DNA from: Acinetobacter radioresistens DSM 6976 = NBRC 102413 = CIP 103788
GTDB taxonomy: Bacteria; Pseudomonadota; Gammaproteobacteria; Pseudomonadales; Moraxellaceae
Direction of reading: 5' to 3'
NCBI RefSeq assembly: GCF_006757745.1
Contig: NZ_AP019740.1
Span: 1,922,001-1,986,000 of the forward strand
DNA length: 64,000 bases
A program made the position numbers and the translations under genes. The notes beneath the pieces are model-generated. The model made no database searches. It was not told the DNA's origin and saw only the letters and a program-made list of their open reading frames with translations. Of this stretch, positions 51,547-59,524 are shown piece by piece (position 1 is the first letter of the stretch; every line of letters begins with the position of its first letter).

Positions 51547-52904
51547 ACCCCACCTCCCATACTCTCGTAATACTCGGGACTCAGGTCAGCAAAGCTAGAA
51601 CGAGCCAAATCAGTTGCCAGTCTTACGGTTCCGGTTGATCCGTTGCGGGCCTTTCCAATGATGATTTCTGCGGTTCCAGCTTCCTTAGAATCACGGTTAT
51701 AAACTTCATCGCGGTAGATAAACATGATGATGTCTGCATCCTGCTCAAGATCACCTGACTCTTTCAGATCGGCATTAACCGGGCGTTTGTTTGGTCGGTT
51801 TTCAAGATTCCGGTTCAACTGCGCCAGAGCAAATACAGGGCAATCAAAATCACGCGCCATACGCTTAAGGTCTGCTGAAACTTCGCCGATATCCTTGTCA
51901 CTGCGGCCAAAGTTATTTTTAGTCAGTGGCGTCACTTTCTGGATGTAATCAACAAAGATTGCACCAAGCTTTCCGTACTTCATTGACATCTTTCGGGCCG
52001 ATCTACGGATAGTTGACGTGGTGGTCCGGGCATTGTCATCAATCTCAAGAGGAGCCTTTTCAAGAATGGCTGCGGCTGTATTGATCTTTCCGCAATCTTC
52101 CATTTCGGCATGACCACTTAAAACCTTGCGAAGCTCAACCTGTCCGATGCCACTAATGAGACGCTGGGCAATTTGCTTGCCTGACATTTCGATTGATACG
52201 AACAGAACAGGCAGGCTTTGGTTAATCATCATGTCTGCCGCCAGATTCTGTGCAAATGTGGTTTTACCCATACTTGGACGAGCGCCGATAATAACCAGAT
52301 CACCTTTTCCGATTTCACCAAGCTTGTTATCCAGTTCAATGAAACCTGTCTTGATTCCACCTTCAAATGCTCTGTTCTCATGAAGTGCGGCATGGCGATC
52401 CAAGAATTCACCAACGGCTTCTTTAGAAAACTCATGAGCATGTTTCAGCTTGTCATCGACCTGACCTATGTCCAGACCTGTAACTAACGCCTGTGCGCGA
52501 TTCAGTGCCGTTTCTGAGGTATGTGAAACCATGTCCAGTGCCAGCGCACCAATCTGCTTACTTGCATCCTGAATCTTGCGACGAGTTGAAAAATCCTTAA
52601 GTTTTTTAATGTGAGTACCCAGCAGACTGTACTGAGCAATACGGCTCATCAGGTTCACCAGAAACTGCTCATCAATCACAGTGTTCTCGAGCCCATTAGA
52701 GCGGATCAGTTCCCACAAAGTAACTTCATCGTAAGCTTCGCCTTTAGCGAATTGGCTCTTGATGTGAGTACAAATGACTTGATGCTGTACTGCATAAAAA
52801 TCTTTCGGGTCCAGCTGCTCGATGTACTCGTCAGTGCCCTGCTCTGCACCAATGATGGTTGCAAGAATGCTTTGCTCAACCGGGATAGAAAATAATTCAA
52901 TCAT
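51543..52904 (-). CDS. Replicative DNA helicase, DnaB-type
   Basis: 453 residues. N-terminal domain EQSILATIIGAEQGTDEYIE, then the RecA-like core: GARPSMGKTTFAQNLA (Walker A), VLFVSIEMSGKQIAQRLISG, Walker B GAIFVDYIQKVTP, and KESGDLEQDADIIMFIYRDE. It unwinds DNA at the prophage fork, so replication here depends less on the host helicase loader. It starts four bases before the O-like gene ends. Confidence 0.95.
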   Translation of the reverse strand: MIELFSIPVEQSILATIIGAEQGTDEYIEQLDPKDFYAVQHQVICTHIKSQFAKGEAYDEVTLWELIRSNGLENTVIDEQFLVNLMSRIAQYSLLGTHIKKLKDFSTRRKIQDASKQIGALALDMVSHTSETALNRAQALVTGLDIGQVDDKLKHAHEFSKEAVGEFLDRHAALHENRAFEGGIKTGFIELDNKLGEIGKGDLVIIGARPSMGKTTFAQNLAADMMINQSLPVLFVSIEMSGKQIAQRLISGIGQVELRKVLSGHAEMEDCGKINTAAAILEKAPLEIDDNARTTTSTIRRSARKMSMKYGKLGAIFVDYIQKVTPLTKNNFGRSDKDIGEVSADLKRMARDFDCPVFALAQLNRNLENRPNKRPVNADLKESGDLEQDADIIMFIYRDEVYNRDSKEAGTAEIIIGKARNGSTGTVRLATDLARSSFADLSPEYYESMGGGV

Positions 52905-53701
52905 TGGTCCATCCCCTTAAATTTCTTGGCTACGCCTTTAAAGGCGGTAACTGGTTGTTCAGGGATGGTGGCTTGGGTAGGAACTTGCTCCTGGTATTCA
53001 GCAAGGTTGATGTTCTGCAACCAAGATGCATTGAAGCCCTGCCATGAACGTTCGATGCAGATCTTCAGCACAGTGTTGATATTTAAATTTGCTTTGTTGA
53101 ATTCACGTTCAAAACCTTTGAAAGCTGTTTCGGTATTAGCAGCTTTTTTGTTTTTACGGACAGCCAACCAATCTTTGATTAACTGCTCATCAGCACCTAG
53201 GTTTTCTAATGATTCAGAGAAAGAAAATTTAATATTATTTTCTTTTTTCTTTCTTTCTTTAATAGAGTACGGATTTTCCGTACCAACTAAGTACGGATTA
53301 TTAGTACCAACTTGGTACGGTTTTTCCGTACTAACTGACTTAGTACTATTTTTCCGTACTAGTACGGTTTTTTCGTACTGATCAAAAGTAAGAGAAAAAG
53401 TATTAATGTGGGTACTACGATCAACAGAAATGATCTTTAATTGTTCAAGTTCACGAATTGCATCAATCACTGTTTCCTTGCGTTTAATGCCAGTGATTTC
53501 TAAAAATAAAGTTTGTGCAATCTGATAGCTGTCACGTTGATAACCAAGTGTGCAGCGAATAATAACGCTCAGGCATTTATAAGCATTTGGGCTTATGTTT
53601 TGCATGATGCTATCAATCACAATATTCGGCATCTTTGTGTAATTCTCTTCCACAGTAACCGCCTGTTGTATGAATTTTTCAAAATCCACGCCAATATTCA
53701 T
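52901..53701 (-). CDS. Phage replication initiator, lambda O-like (266 aa)
   Basis: 266 residues. The N-terminal winged-helix part (MPNIVIDSIMQNISPNAYKC, then QIAQTLFLEITGIKRKETVI and DAIRELEQLKIISVD) is like other replication proteins. Residues 108-145 are a low-complexity part with repeats NPYLVGT/NPYS that correspond to the DNA repeat array (see 53266-53380). A C-terminal domain follows for partner contact. DnaB is encoded directly downstream. Confidence 0.82.
   Translation of the reverse strand: MNIGVDFEKFIQQAVTVEENYTKMPNIVIDSIMQNISPNAYKCLSVIIRCTLGYQRDSYQIAQTLFLEITGIKRKETVIDAIRELEQLKIISVDRSTHINTFSLTFDQYEKTVLVRKNSTKSVSTEKPYQVGTNNPYLVGTENPYSIKERKKKENNIKFSFSESLENLGADEQLIKDWLAVRKNKKAANTETAFKGFEREFNKANLNINTVLKICIERSWQGFNASWLQNINLAEYQEQVPTQATIPEQPVTAFKGVAKKFKGMDQ
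53266..53380. repeat. Phased GTAC/CCGTAC array inside the initiator gene, candidate replication origin
   Basis: GTAC occurs ten times, at 53268, 53281, 53292, 53305, 53316, 53329, 53344, 53357, 53363 and 53376. Most are inside GTACGG or its complement CCGTAC and are spaced 13 and 11 bases apart, so the pattern repeats every 24 bases. Lambda's origin is likewise an iteron array in gene O. Confidence 0.7.
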
Positions 53702-53859
53702 TTGCCACCTCCAATAGTGAAAGCAAGCAATTGCGCTTTGGTTTGAGACACGGCCTGAGCATTAGGCAAGGTTTTTTCTACCGCATATCGCTCTACCGCT
53801 TTTTGAAACAGATAGATCTTTTGGTTTATTTCTATCTCTGCTAAAATATTTTTGTTCAT
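53698..53859 (-). CDS. Small phage protein (53 aa)
   Basis: The ATG at 53859 starts a 53-residue helical protein (AEIEINQKIYLFQKAVERYA) whose stop overlaps the initiator start (ATGA). Upstream ribosome site is weak. Coupling supports it as real. Unknown. Confidence 0.55.
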   Translation of the reverse strand: MNKNILAEIEINQKIYLFQKAVERYAVEKTLPNAQAVSQTKAQLLAFTIGGGK

Positions 53860-53887
53860 TTAGATTTCCTAATGTTGGTGAACACTA

Positions 53888-53917
53888 AAAGCCTGATCTC
53901 AGAAATCAGGCTTTTTC
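53888..53917. terminator. Terminator after the CII-family gene
   Basis: AAAGCCTGAT and ATCAGGCTTT pair across a short loop; the gene stop lies in the right arm. A T run is on the plus side and an A-rich side on the minus, so it may work weakly in the leftward direction. Confidence 0.55.
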
Positions 53918-54394
53918 ATTTTGTACAGCAGCTAAATATTTCTTCATTTGCTTATTCGCTGCTTGATCAACAGCAGTAATGAAATCAATCATTCTTTGAG
54001 CAATTTCGTGAATTTCTTGATATTCATCAGGTGTCACCACGCCATCTTCATAAGCCTCATAAACCTTCTGATTGACCTGGCCGCTGCAAATGTTGTGCTG
54101 CATCATTGCTTCAAAGATAGAAAGCTCACGATGTTTATCGCCATCACAACCTGCCGGAACCAAAGCCATATTTAAGCTATGAGCCCACACTTGGAGTACT
54201 GCCGGGTTTTTGGTGTAGTCCAGTAAAGCTTCAAATTTCTTAAGGCTCGGCAAATAGTCCATATTTGGATTGCCATAATTCAGAACGGTTTTATGAGAGT
54301 CGCCCAGTACTTCAGCAATCTGTTTTGCATCAATACCTGGTGTATGACGGATCATCTTATACAGTGCAGCTTGTGCTTCTTTGCTAAATTCCAT
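53906..54394 (-). CDS. Phage regulatory protein, CII family
   Basis: Start at the ATG at 54394 (AAGGG upstream). 162 residues. AAQALYK-type N-terminus with the helix-turn-helix DAKQIAEVLGDSHKTVLNYG, then NMDYLPSLKKFEALLDYTKN, as in Phage_CP76/CII regulators. The helical C-terminal half contains VVTPDEYQEIHEIAQRM. Second gene after cro, the place of cII. Confidence 0.8.
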   Translation of the reverse strand: MEFSKEAQAALYKMIRHTPGIDAKQIAEVLGDSHKTVLNYGNPNMDYLPSLKKFEALLDYTKNPAVLQVWAHSLNMALVPAGCDGDKHRELSIFEAMMQHNICSGQVNQKVYEAYEDGVVTPDEYQEIHEIAQRMIDFITAVDQAANKQMKKYLAAVQNEKA

Positions 54395-54452
54395 ATGTGA
54401 ACCCTTGTTTTTATTCACGTTTACTAAAAAACTTAAGTTGTTGATAATTGAT

Positions 54453-54641
54453 TTAAGTGGTTAATAAGCGCAAATCGGCTTTTAACTTGCCTTTGGTCTG
54501 GATCTGGAGAATTGCTTGGGTTGATGCTGGAATTCCGTAAGAGCGCCATTTACTGATTGCCCCACGAGTTTTTTTTAGAATTCGTGCTAAGTCAGCATCA
54601 CTCTCAGCTCCGTAATGATCCTTTACGTCATCTACGGTCAT
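54453..54641 (-). CDS. Cro-like repressor
   Basis: 62 residues. AESDADLARILKKTRGAISK then WRSYGIPASTQAILQIQ is a Cro/YdaS-type helix-turn-helix. Divergent from CI and first gene of the rightward-type (here minus-strand) operon. It would antagonise CI at the operators in 54645-54726. Confidence 0.8.
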   Translation of the reverse strand: MTVDDVKDHYGAESDADLARILKKTRGAISKWRSYGIPASTQAILQIQTKGKLKADLRLLTT

Positions 54642-54644
54642 ATT

Positions 54645-54726
54645 GTTTACCTTAATAAACTAAAAGTTTCCCTAAGTAAACCATAAGTTTCTTTTTGGGT
54701 CAACAAGGTTGTTTACTATCGGAAAC
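54645..54726. promoter_or_regulatory. OR-like region: three operators and the pR and pRM promoters
   Basis: Three 16-base related inverted repeats: GTTTACCTTAATAAAC (54645-54660), GTTTCCCTAAGTAAAC (54666-54681), GTTTACTATCGGAAAC (54711-54726). Minus-strand pR: TTGACC (54703-54698), 17 bases, TTTACT (54680-54675), with the -10 inside the second operator. The plus-strand cI promoter probably has -10 TACTAT (54715-54720), inside the third. Confidence 0.8.
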
Positions 54727-54733
54727 AATAGTT

Positions 54734-55435
54734 ATGGGTATTTTTGCAATGAGCAGCGTTTCTGAGCGTATCTTGATGAGAATGAAGGAACTTAACCTTC
54801 AGCAAGTTGATTTGATTGAGGCTACAGGCCTCAGCAAAGGTACGGTCTCTAAATGGATCTCGGGTGTGAATACCCCTAGTGGTAAGAGCATTACTTCTCT
54901 TGCAAAAGCCTTAAAAACATCACCTGAATGGATTTTAGATGGTGAGGGCCTTAAGAATCTTGGCGGCCCTATAAAAGAAGAAGATGGCAAAGGTTTTAAC
55001 AACGTCAGATTTAATGGAAAAAAACTTACAAGGATTCCAGTGTTAGATTTTGTTCAGGCAGGATTGTGGCGAGAAGTCGCCTATGATGGTGGTGAGCCAA
55101 AGGGGTATACCCTCACCACATATGAGAATAAGGACCCGAGCACTATTTTTAGTGTGACCGTCGAAGGTATGAGCATGTATCCAGATTTTCAACCTGGTGA
55201 TGATATCGTAATTGATGCCTCAATCGCACCCCAGCCAGGTGATTATGTAGTGGCTCAAAATGGTGATTATGAAGTTACCTTTAAGAAATATAGGGTTGTG
55301 GGTTTTGATGAACATGGTCGCGAGGTTTTTGAGTTAGTTCCACTTAATCCAGATTTCCCTATTCACAACTCACAAAAGCATCCTATTTCGATTATTGGTG
55401 TAGTTGTTCAGCACCACAGAGAGTTTAGAAAATAA
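54734..55435 (+). CDS. CI-type repressor with S24 (LexA-like) peptidase domain
   Basis: Start at the ATG at 54734 (54749 also possible, MSSVSERILMRMKEL). About 233 residues. N-terminal helix-turn-helix LNLQQVDLIEATGLSKGTVS then KWISGVNTPSGKSI. C-terminal S24 domain: FSVTVEGMSMYPDFQPGDDI with the catalytic Ser and DYEVTFKKYRVVGF with the Lys. Self-cleavage after RecA activation would release repression. It maintains lysogeny. Confidence 0.93.
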   Translation: MGIFAMSSVSERILMRMKELNLQQVDLIEATGLSKGTVSKWISGVNTPSGKSITSLAKALKTSPEWILDGEGLKNLGGPIKEEDGKGFNNVRFNGKKLTRIPVLDFVQAGLWREVAYDGGEPKGYTLTTYENKDPSTIFSVTVEGMSMYPDFQPGDDIVIDASIAPQPGDYVVAQNGDYEVTFKKYRVVGFDEHGREVFELVPLNPDFPIHNSQKHPISIIGVVVQHHREFRK

Positions 55436-55437
55436 TA

Positions 55438-55458
55438 AAGCCGCTATATGCGGCTTTT
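55438..55458 (+). terminator. Terminator after cI
   Basis: AAGCCGC, loop TATAT, GCGGCTT, TTATT. It lies between cI and the SMEK gene. Confidence 0.75.
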
Positions 55459-55502
55459 ATTGAATAGATAAAATTGTTGAATTGTATGGGGGTGTATAAA
55501 CG

Positions 55503-56009
55503 ATGAATAATGAAATTATTATGGGGCAAATAAAGAGAGCACTTGGAAGTCTAAGCTTTGAAGTATCTATGAGCACATCATTAAATCAATTATCAATAAA
55601 TGTTCATGCAGAACAATTTTTCGTTGAATTGCTTAATGAGCTATTTAATTATAATTTAGTTAATACTAATTTTGAAGAACAGAATGCTGCATCTATAGAT
55701 TTACTCGATGAAGATAATAGAATTGCTATACAAGTAACTTCTGATAGCTCTTTAAATAAAGTAAGACAAACTCTAAATAAGTTTTGTGAAAGAAATTTTA
55801 ATAAAAAAGTTGATAGATTAATTATTTTAAATCTAATTAAGAAAACAAAGCATAAAGAAGTAACCTTAGGTGAAACTGATTTTAAAGTTAACTTAAAAGA
55901 GGATATATGGGATTATACCGATTTACTTGCTGAGATTAATAATTTAGAGATAGATAAATTGATTCAGATTCATGAATTGATAAATAAACATTTAAATCCG
56001 AGGGTGTAA
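55503..56009 (+). CDS. SMEK-domain protein, 3' end truncated by an insertion sequence
   Basis: 168 residues, preceded by GGGGGTG. The SMEK pattern is clear: INVHAEQFFVELLNELFNYN, SIDLLDEDNRIAIQVTSDSS, KVDRLIILNLIKKTKHKEVT, then LKEDIWDYTDLLAEI. SMEK domains sit at the N-terminus of larger conflict-system proteins, including ABC-three-component effectors. Here the last valine codon and the TAA stop come from the left end of the IS, so the protein's effector part is missing. It lies between cI and the left operator region, where lambda has rexAB. Likely inactive. Confidence 0.72.
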   Translation: MNNEIIMGQIKRALGSLSFEVSMSTSLNQLSINVHAEQFFVELLNELFNYNLVNTNFEEQNAASIDLLDEDNRIAIQVTSDSSLNKVRQTLNKFCERNFNKKVDRLIILNLIKKTKHKEVTLGETDFKVNLKEDIWDYTDLLAEINNLEIDKLIQIHELINKHLNPRV

Positions 56010-57308
56010 ATAATTCTGTGTAAATACAGTTTTAAAAATACTTGGTTACACGCTCTTCAAACATGATACTAAAGCGATTCATGGCAGCTTTCCAATTCTG
56101 AATAGGCATCGTCCATTTTTTGCTTGCTGCCATAATTGCTAAATATACCACCTTTTTCACGGAATCATCAGTTGGGAAGATTTTTCTTTTCTTGGTTGCA
56201 TGGCGGATAACGCTGTTCAATGATTCAATCGCATTGGTCGTGTAAATCGCTTTGCGAATATCCATAGAGTAAGCGAAAAACGTGTTTAGATTCGACCAGT
56301 TGGCAAGCCATGACTTGCTGATTTGAGGATACTTCTCATCCCATTTTTGTCCAAATTCATCTAAAGCCTGTAAGGCTGCGTCTTCTGTAACAGCTTGATA
56401 TATCTTTTTTAAATCGGCTGTGACAGCTTTGTAGTCTTTCCAACTCACATATTTAAGATTGTTGCGTACCATGTGAATGATACACAACTGAATATGCGTA
56501 TCAGGGTAAATTGTATTAATCGCATCAGGAAACCCTTTCAATCCATCTACGCAGGCAATCAGAATATCCTTTAAACCACGATTTTTCAGTTCTGTAAGCA
56601 CTGAGAGCCAAAATTTAGAACCCTCGTTTTCTGACATCCACATACCTAATAGGTCTTTCTGTCCGTCTGTATTGACACCTAATGCCAGATATACCGCTTT
56701 GTTAATAATCGTACTATCTTGACGCACTTTCACGACGATACAATCCATATAGACAATAGGATAAAGGGCATCCAATGGTCTATTTTGCCATTCTATTACT
56801 TGTTCTTTAACTGCATCCGTCACTTTGGAAATAAGCGTTGGGGAGACGTCCGCATCGTACATTTCCTTGAATGTGGCAACAATATCTCGTGTCGTCATGC
56901 CTTTGGCGTATAGGGATAGGATTTGGCTATCCATTTGTGTGATACGGGTTTGACTCTTCTTGATCAACTGGGGCTCAAAAGTGCCATCACGATCTCTAGG
57001 CGTGTCTAGTTCAAATTCACCATCATCAGTAAATAGCCGTTTAGTTGTATAGCCATTACGTGTATTTTTGCCTATACGAGGGCTATTCTTCTCATAGCCT
57101 AAATGTTCAGTCAGTTCAGCATTGAGTGCAGTTTCAACGGTGAGTTTCTTTAAAGCTTTACTGAAATTATTCAGGTCAGCTTCTGTTTTTAAGTTCTTAG
57201 CAAATTCTTTTGCCAATGCCAGCATTGCTTCATCTTTCATGGTAAACACCTGTGTTGCCCCCAACAGCGTTGAGGGATAGTTTAAGCGTTTACACAGTTT
57301 TATTTACA
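56005..57308 (-). mobile_element. IS256-family insertion sequence
   Basis: One transposase gene between 23-base imperfect inverted repeats: the left end 56005-56027 starts TGTAAATAATTCTGTG, the right end (complement of 57286-57308) starts TGTAAATAAAACTGTG, 19 of 23 matching. The eight or nine bases at each side (TCCGAGGG and GTCTCTCA) do not match, so there is no target-site duplication. Confidence 0.85.
56032..57240 (-). CDS. IS256-family transposase
   Basis: Start at the ATG at 57240, giving 402 residues, a usual length for the family. DDE-type catalytic acids are visible in YPIVYMDCIVVKVRQ, ILIACVDGLKGFPDAINTIY and AIESLNSVIRHATKKRKIFP. The C-x2-H-type motif CIIHMVRNN is present. The frame is intact, so the element may still move. 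Confidence 0.93.
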   Translation of the reverse strand: MKDEAMLALAKEFAKNLKTEADLNNFSKALKKLTVETALNAELTEHLGYEKNSPRIGKNTRNGYTTKRLFTDDGEFELDTPRDRDGTFEPQLIKKSQTRITQMDSQILSLYAKGMTTRDIVATFKEMYDADVSPTLISKVTDAVKEQVIEWQNRPLDALYPIVYMDCIVVKVRQDSTIINKAVYLALGVNTDGQKDLLGMWMSENEGSKFWLSVLTELKNRGLKDILIACVDGLKGFPDAINTIYPDTHIQLCIIHMVRNNLKYVSWKDYKAVTADLKKIYQAVTEDAALQALDEFGQKWDEKYPQISKSWLANWSNLNTFFAYSMDIRKAIYTTNAIESLNSVIRHATKKRKIFPTDDSVKKVVYLAIMAASKKWTMPIQNWKAAMNRFSIMFEERVTKYF

Positions 57309-59012
57309 GTCTCTCACAAGGGGTTAAATATTATTCTTGGTGAAAGATGTGTAGATAGTGGCTCAACAAATAGCATTGGTAAAACCACTTTGTTAAGAGC
57401 TATTGATTTTTGTCTAGGTGGGGATGAAAAACCCTTTTATCAAGATAAGGAAAACAAAGAAGCAATAGACCAAAATGTATTTAATTTTTTTTATTATGTT
57501 GAGCCTATCTTTAAACTAGAATTAAAAAATAACTTGAATTCAAAGACGGCTTATAAAGTTATTTTTGAGAAAAGAATTAGTGGTTTCACCACTAAACACC
57601 CCAATAAACTAAAAGTTATAAACTTCATTAACGGCAATGAAGTCACAAATGATGAATACAATTATCAATTGAAAGAAATTCTATTCAACTATAATACTAA
57701 CAAACCAACTTTTCGCCAGCTCATCAGCAAATTTATAAGGAAAGATGATCAACAAATTAACTATATACTTCGTTTCTTGCATCAAGCTACTTCAGATCTA
57801 GATTATGAAGTTATTCATTTTTTTCTATTTGGTTACCCAAACCCTATTGAGATTGAGAAAAAATTTCAATTAGAAAAAGAAGTTAGGCAACAAAAAAATG
57901 ATATTAAAGTATTTGATAGAATTAAACCAGCTGGTTTAGATCAAGTTATTTTATTAACGCAAAAAGATCTCGATGAACTTATCAGAAAGCGGGATAATTT
58001 CAAAATCAATGAAAAATATAGTACCGAAGAAGATAGGCTGAATACCTATCAAAACCTTATCAATGATATTGATGAAAAAATTAGCGTAATTAATTTTGAA
58101 ATTAATGCACTTAATGAGCGAAAAAATATTTTACTGAATAAAGAGTTTAATGACAATACAAATGCAATTTCATTAATTTATAATGAGGCCAACCTTTATA
58201 ATTTAAATTTAGAAAAAAAGTTTGAAGAAACTGTTAATTTTCATAATAAAATGCTTCAAAATGAAATTGAGTATATTAACACTAGGGTCTCTGAACTTTA
58301 CCAAGAAGAAAATGATCTTAATAACAAAAGATCTAAATTTTCTTTAGATTATTCTATAACTTTAGATAAATTAGCAAAATATGGGTCATTGGCTGAATAC
58401 ACAAAGCTGAACAATCAAATTAATGAGATGCAATCTAAATTAAGTAATGCACTTGCTTTGCATGAAAAATCAATTGATCTTAATAAGAAATTTGACTCTT
58501 TAAATATACAGTTAAAGAAACTTAATAGCTTAATTGAAAATAATATTAATATTATTCAAAATAATATAGGGATTTTTAATAAATACTTTTCTGAATATTG
58601 TAAAATCTTATTCAATCAAACATATTATCTTTCTGCAGATCCTAATGATAAAGGTATTCATAAATTCAAAATTAACTCCTTGGATCAAAATTTTGGTAGT
58701 GGGAAAAAACTATCTTTAGTTGTTGCTTTTGATCTAGCTTACTCTGCTTTTATCAAAGATGAAGCAATAAAGTTACCTTACCCAAGCTTTTCAACACAGG
58801 ATAAAATTGAAATTATCGATATTCAAGAATTGTATAATTTAGCATCAATTGCTAAAGGATCCAATGGACAACTTATTTTCCCAATTATTGATGACAAATT
58901 TGCAGGTCTTAAAGATTTCAAAGAAAATGTAATTGTGAGGGTTTCGAAAAAAGATAGATTCTTTCGAATAGAGCAATACTTACCTCAAAGTATATATATC
59001 AAAAGTGCCTAA
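57252..59012 (+). CDS. DUF2326 SMC-like ATPase (ABC-three-component type), 5' end replaced by IS sequence
   Basis: 586 codons, but the first 19 are read from the IS (GTG start, no ribosome site); native sequence begins at 57309 with VSHKGLNIILGE. The usual first strands before HKGLN are missing. Walker A is GSTNSIGKTTLLRAIDF (residues 37 on). Long coiled coils span about 210-455, then KKLSLVVAFDLAYSAF and FSTQDKIEIIDIQELY at the Walker B/D-loop place, and NGQLIFPIIDDKF as in DUF2326. Partner to the SMEK protein in a nucleoprotein-type defence system. Expression after the IS insertion is doubtful. Confidence 0.75.
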   Translation: MLPPTALRDSLSVYTVLFTVSHKGLNIILGERCVDSGSTNSIGKTTLLRAIDFCLGGDEKPFYQDKENKEAIDQNVFNFFYYVEPIFKLELKNNLNSKTAYKVIFEKRISGFTTKHPNKLKVINFINGNEVTNDEYNYQLKEILFNYNTNKPTFRQLISKFIRKDDQQINYILRFLHQATSDLDYEVIHFFLFGYPNPIEIEKKFQLEKEVRQQKNDIKVFDRIKPAGLDQVILLTQKDLDELIRKRDNFKINEKYSTEEDRLNTYQNLINDIDEKISVINFEINALNERKNILLNKEFNDNTNAISLIYNEANLYNLNLEKKFEETVNFHNKMLQNEIEYINTRVSELYQEENDLNNKRSKFSLDYSITLDKLAKYGSLAEYTKLNNQINEMQSKLSNALALHEKSIDLNKKFDSLNIQLKKLNSLIENNINIIQNNIGIFNKYFSEYCKILFNQTYYLSADPNDKGIHKFKINSLDQNFGSGKKLSLVVAFDLAYSAFIKDEAIKLPYPSFSTQDKIEIIDIQELYNLASIAKGSNGQLIFPIIDDKFAGLKDFKENVIVRVSKKDRFFRIEQYLPQSIYIKSA

Positions 59013-59062
59013 TATATAGGTTTTGTATCTAGAGCTGTTATTAGCTTACCCAATACTCCCTC

Positions 59063-59086
59063 AACCCACCCCGTGTGGGTTTTCTT
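59063..59086 (+). terminator. Terminator ending the cI-defence transcript
   Basis: AACCCAC, loop, GTGGGTT, TTCTTTT. It lies just before the left operators. Confidence 0.75.
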
Positions 59087-59106
59087 TTGTCTATTAAAGT
59101 ATAAAA

Positions 59107-59177
59107 GTTTCCATAAAGAATAAAAAGTTTCTTTAAATAAACTTTCCTCTTGACTACAAAGTTTCCTTTGGTAAACT
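59107..59177 (+). promoter_or_regulatory. OL/pL-like region
   Basis: GTTTCTTTAAATAAAC (59127-59142) and GTTTCCTTTGGTAAAC (59161-59176) match the cro/cI operators. A half-like site GTTTCCATAAAG starts at 59107. Promoter: TTGACT (59150-59155), 16 bases, TAAACT (59172-59177), with the operator between the boxes, so CI would block it. Confidence 0.75.
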
Positions 59178-59263
59178 AAATCTCATACAGACAACAAAAA
59201 GCCCCAGCGTTGCAGTAACAACCTGGAGCTATGACCCACACCTAACCTGTGAGTAAGTGAATT

Positions 59264-59524
59264 ATGAAACAAAAACCTATTCAGAGTCAAACGACTCAGA
59301 TCCTCTTTCAAGAACCTACAGAAGAAGAGATGTACGGTAAACCGCGCTCAATCTTCGCTGACCTTTGCACTTTCCTCTTGCTGTTAAGCCTGCTCATTGG
59401 CTTGGTCGCCATGCTCCGCAGCTGTGCCGATGATACAGAAACTCAGGCAGTCCAAGCCCATACCTATAACGCGAAATTCTCTAAAACTGATTCTGCTTTA
59501 GTTCAGGTTGTGGAGACGCGTTAA
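59264..59524 (+). CDS. Small membrane protein, first gene of the left operon (86 aa)
   Basis: 86 residues with one central membrane helix (LCTFLLLLSLLIGLVAMLRS). Not N-like in composition. The stop overlaps the start of the nuclease gene (TAATG). Function unknown. Confidence 0.62.
   Translation: MKQKPIQSQTTQILFQEPTEEEMYGKPRSIFADLCTFLLLLSLLIGLVAMLRSCADDTETQAVQAHTYNAKFSKTDSALVQVVETR

Noticed and set aside
55489..55502. GGGTGTATAAAC before the SMEK gene as a second IS end
   Set aside because: Resembles the IS inverted repeat only over a few bases; it is better read as a ribosome site.
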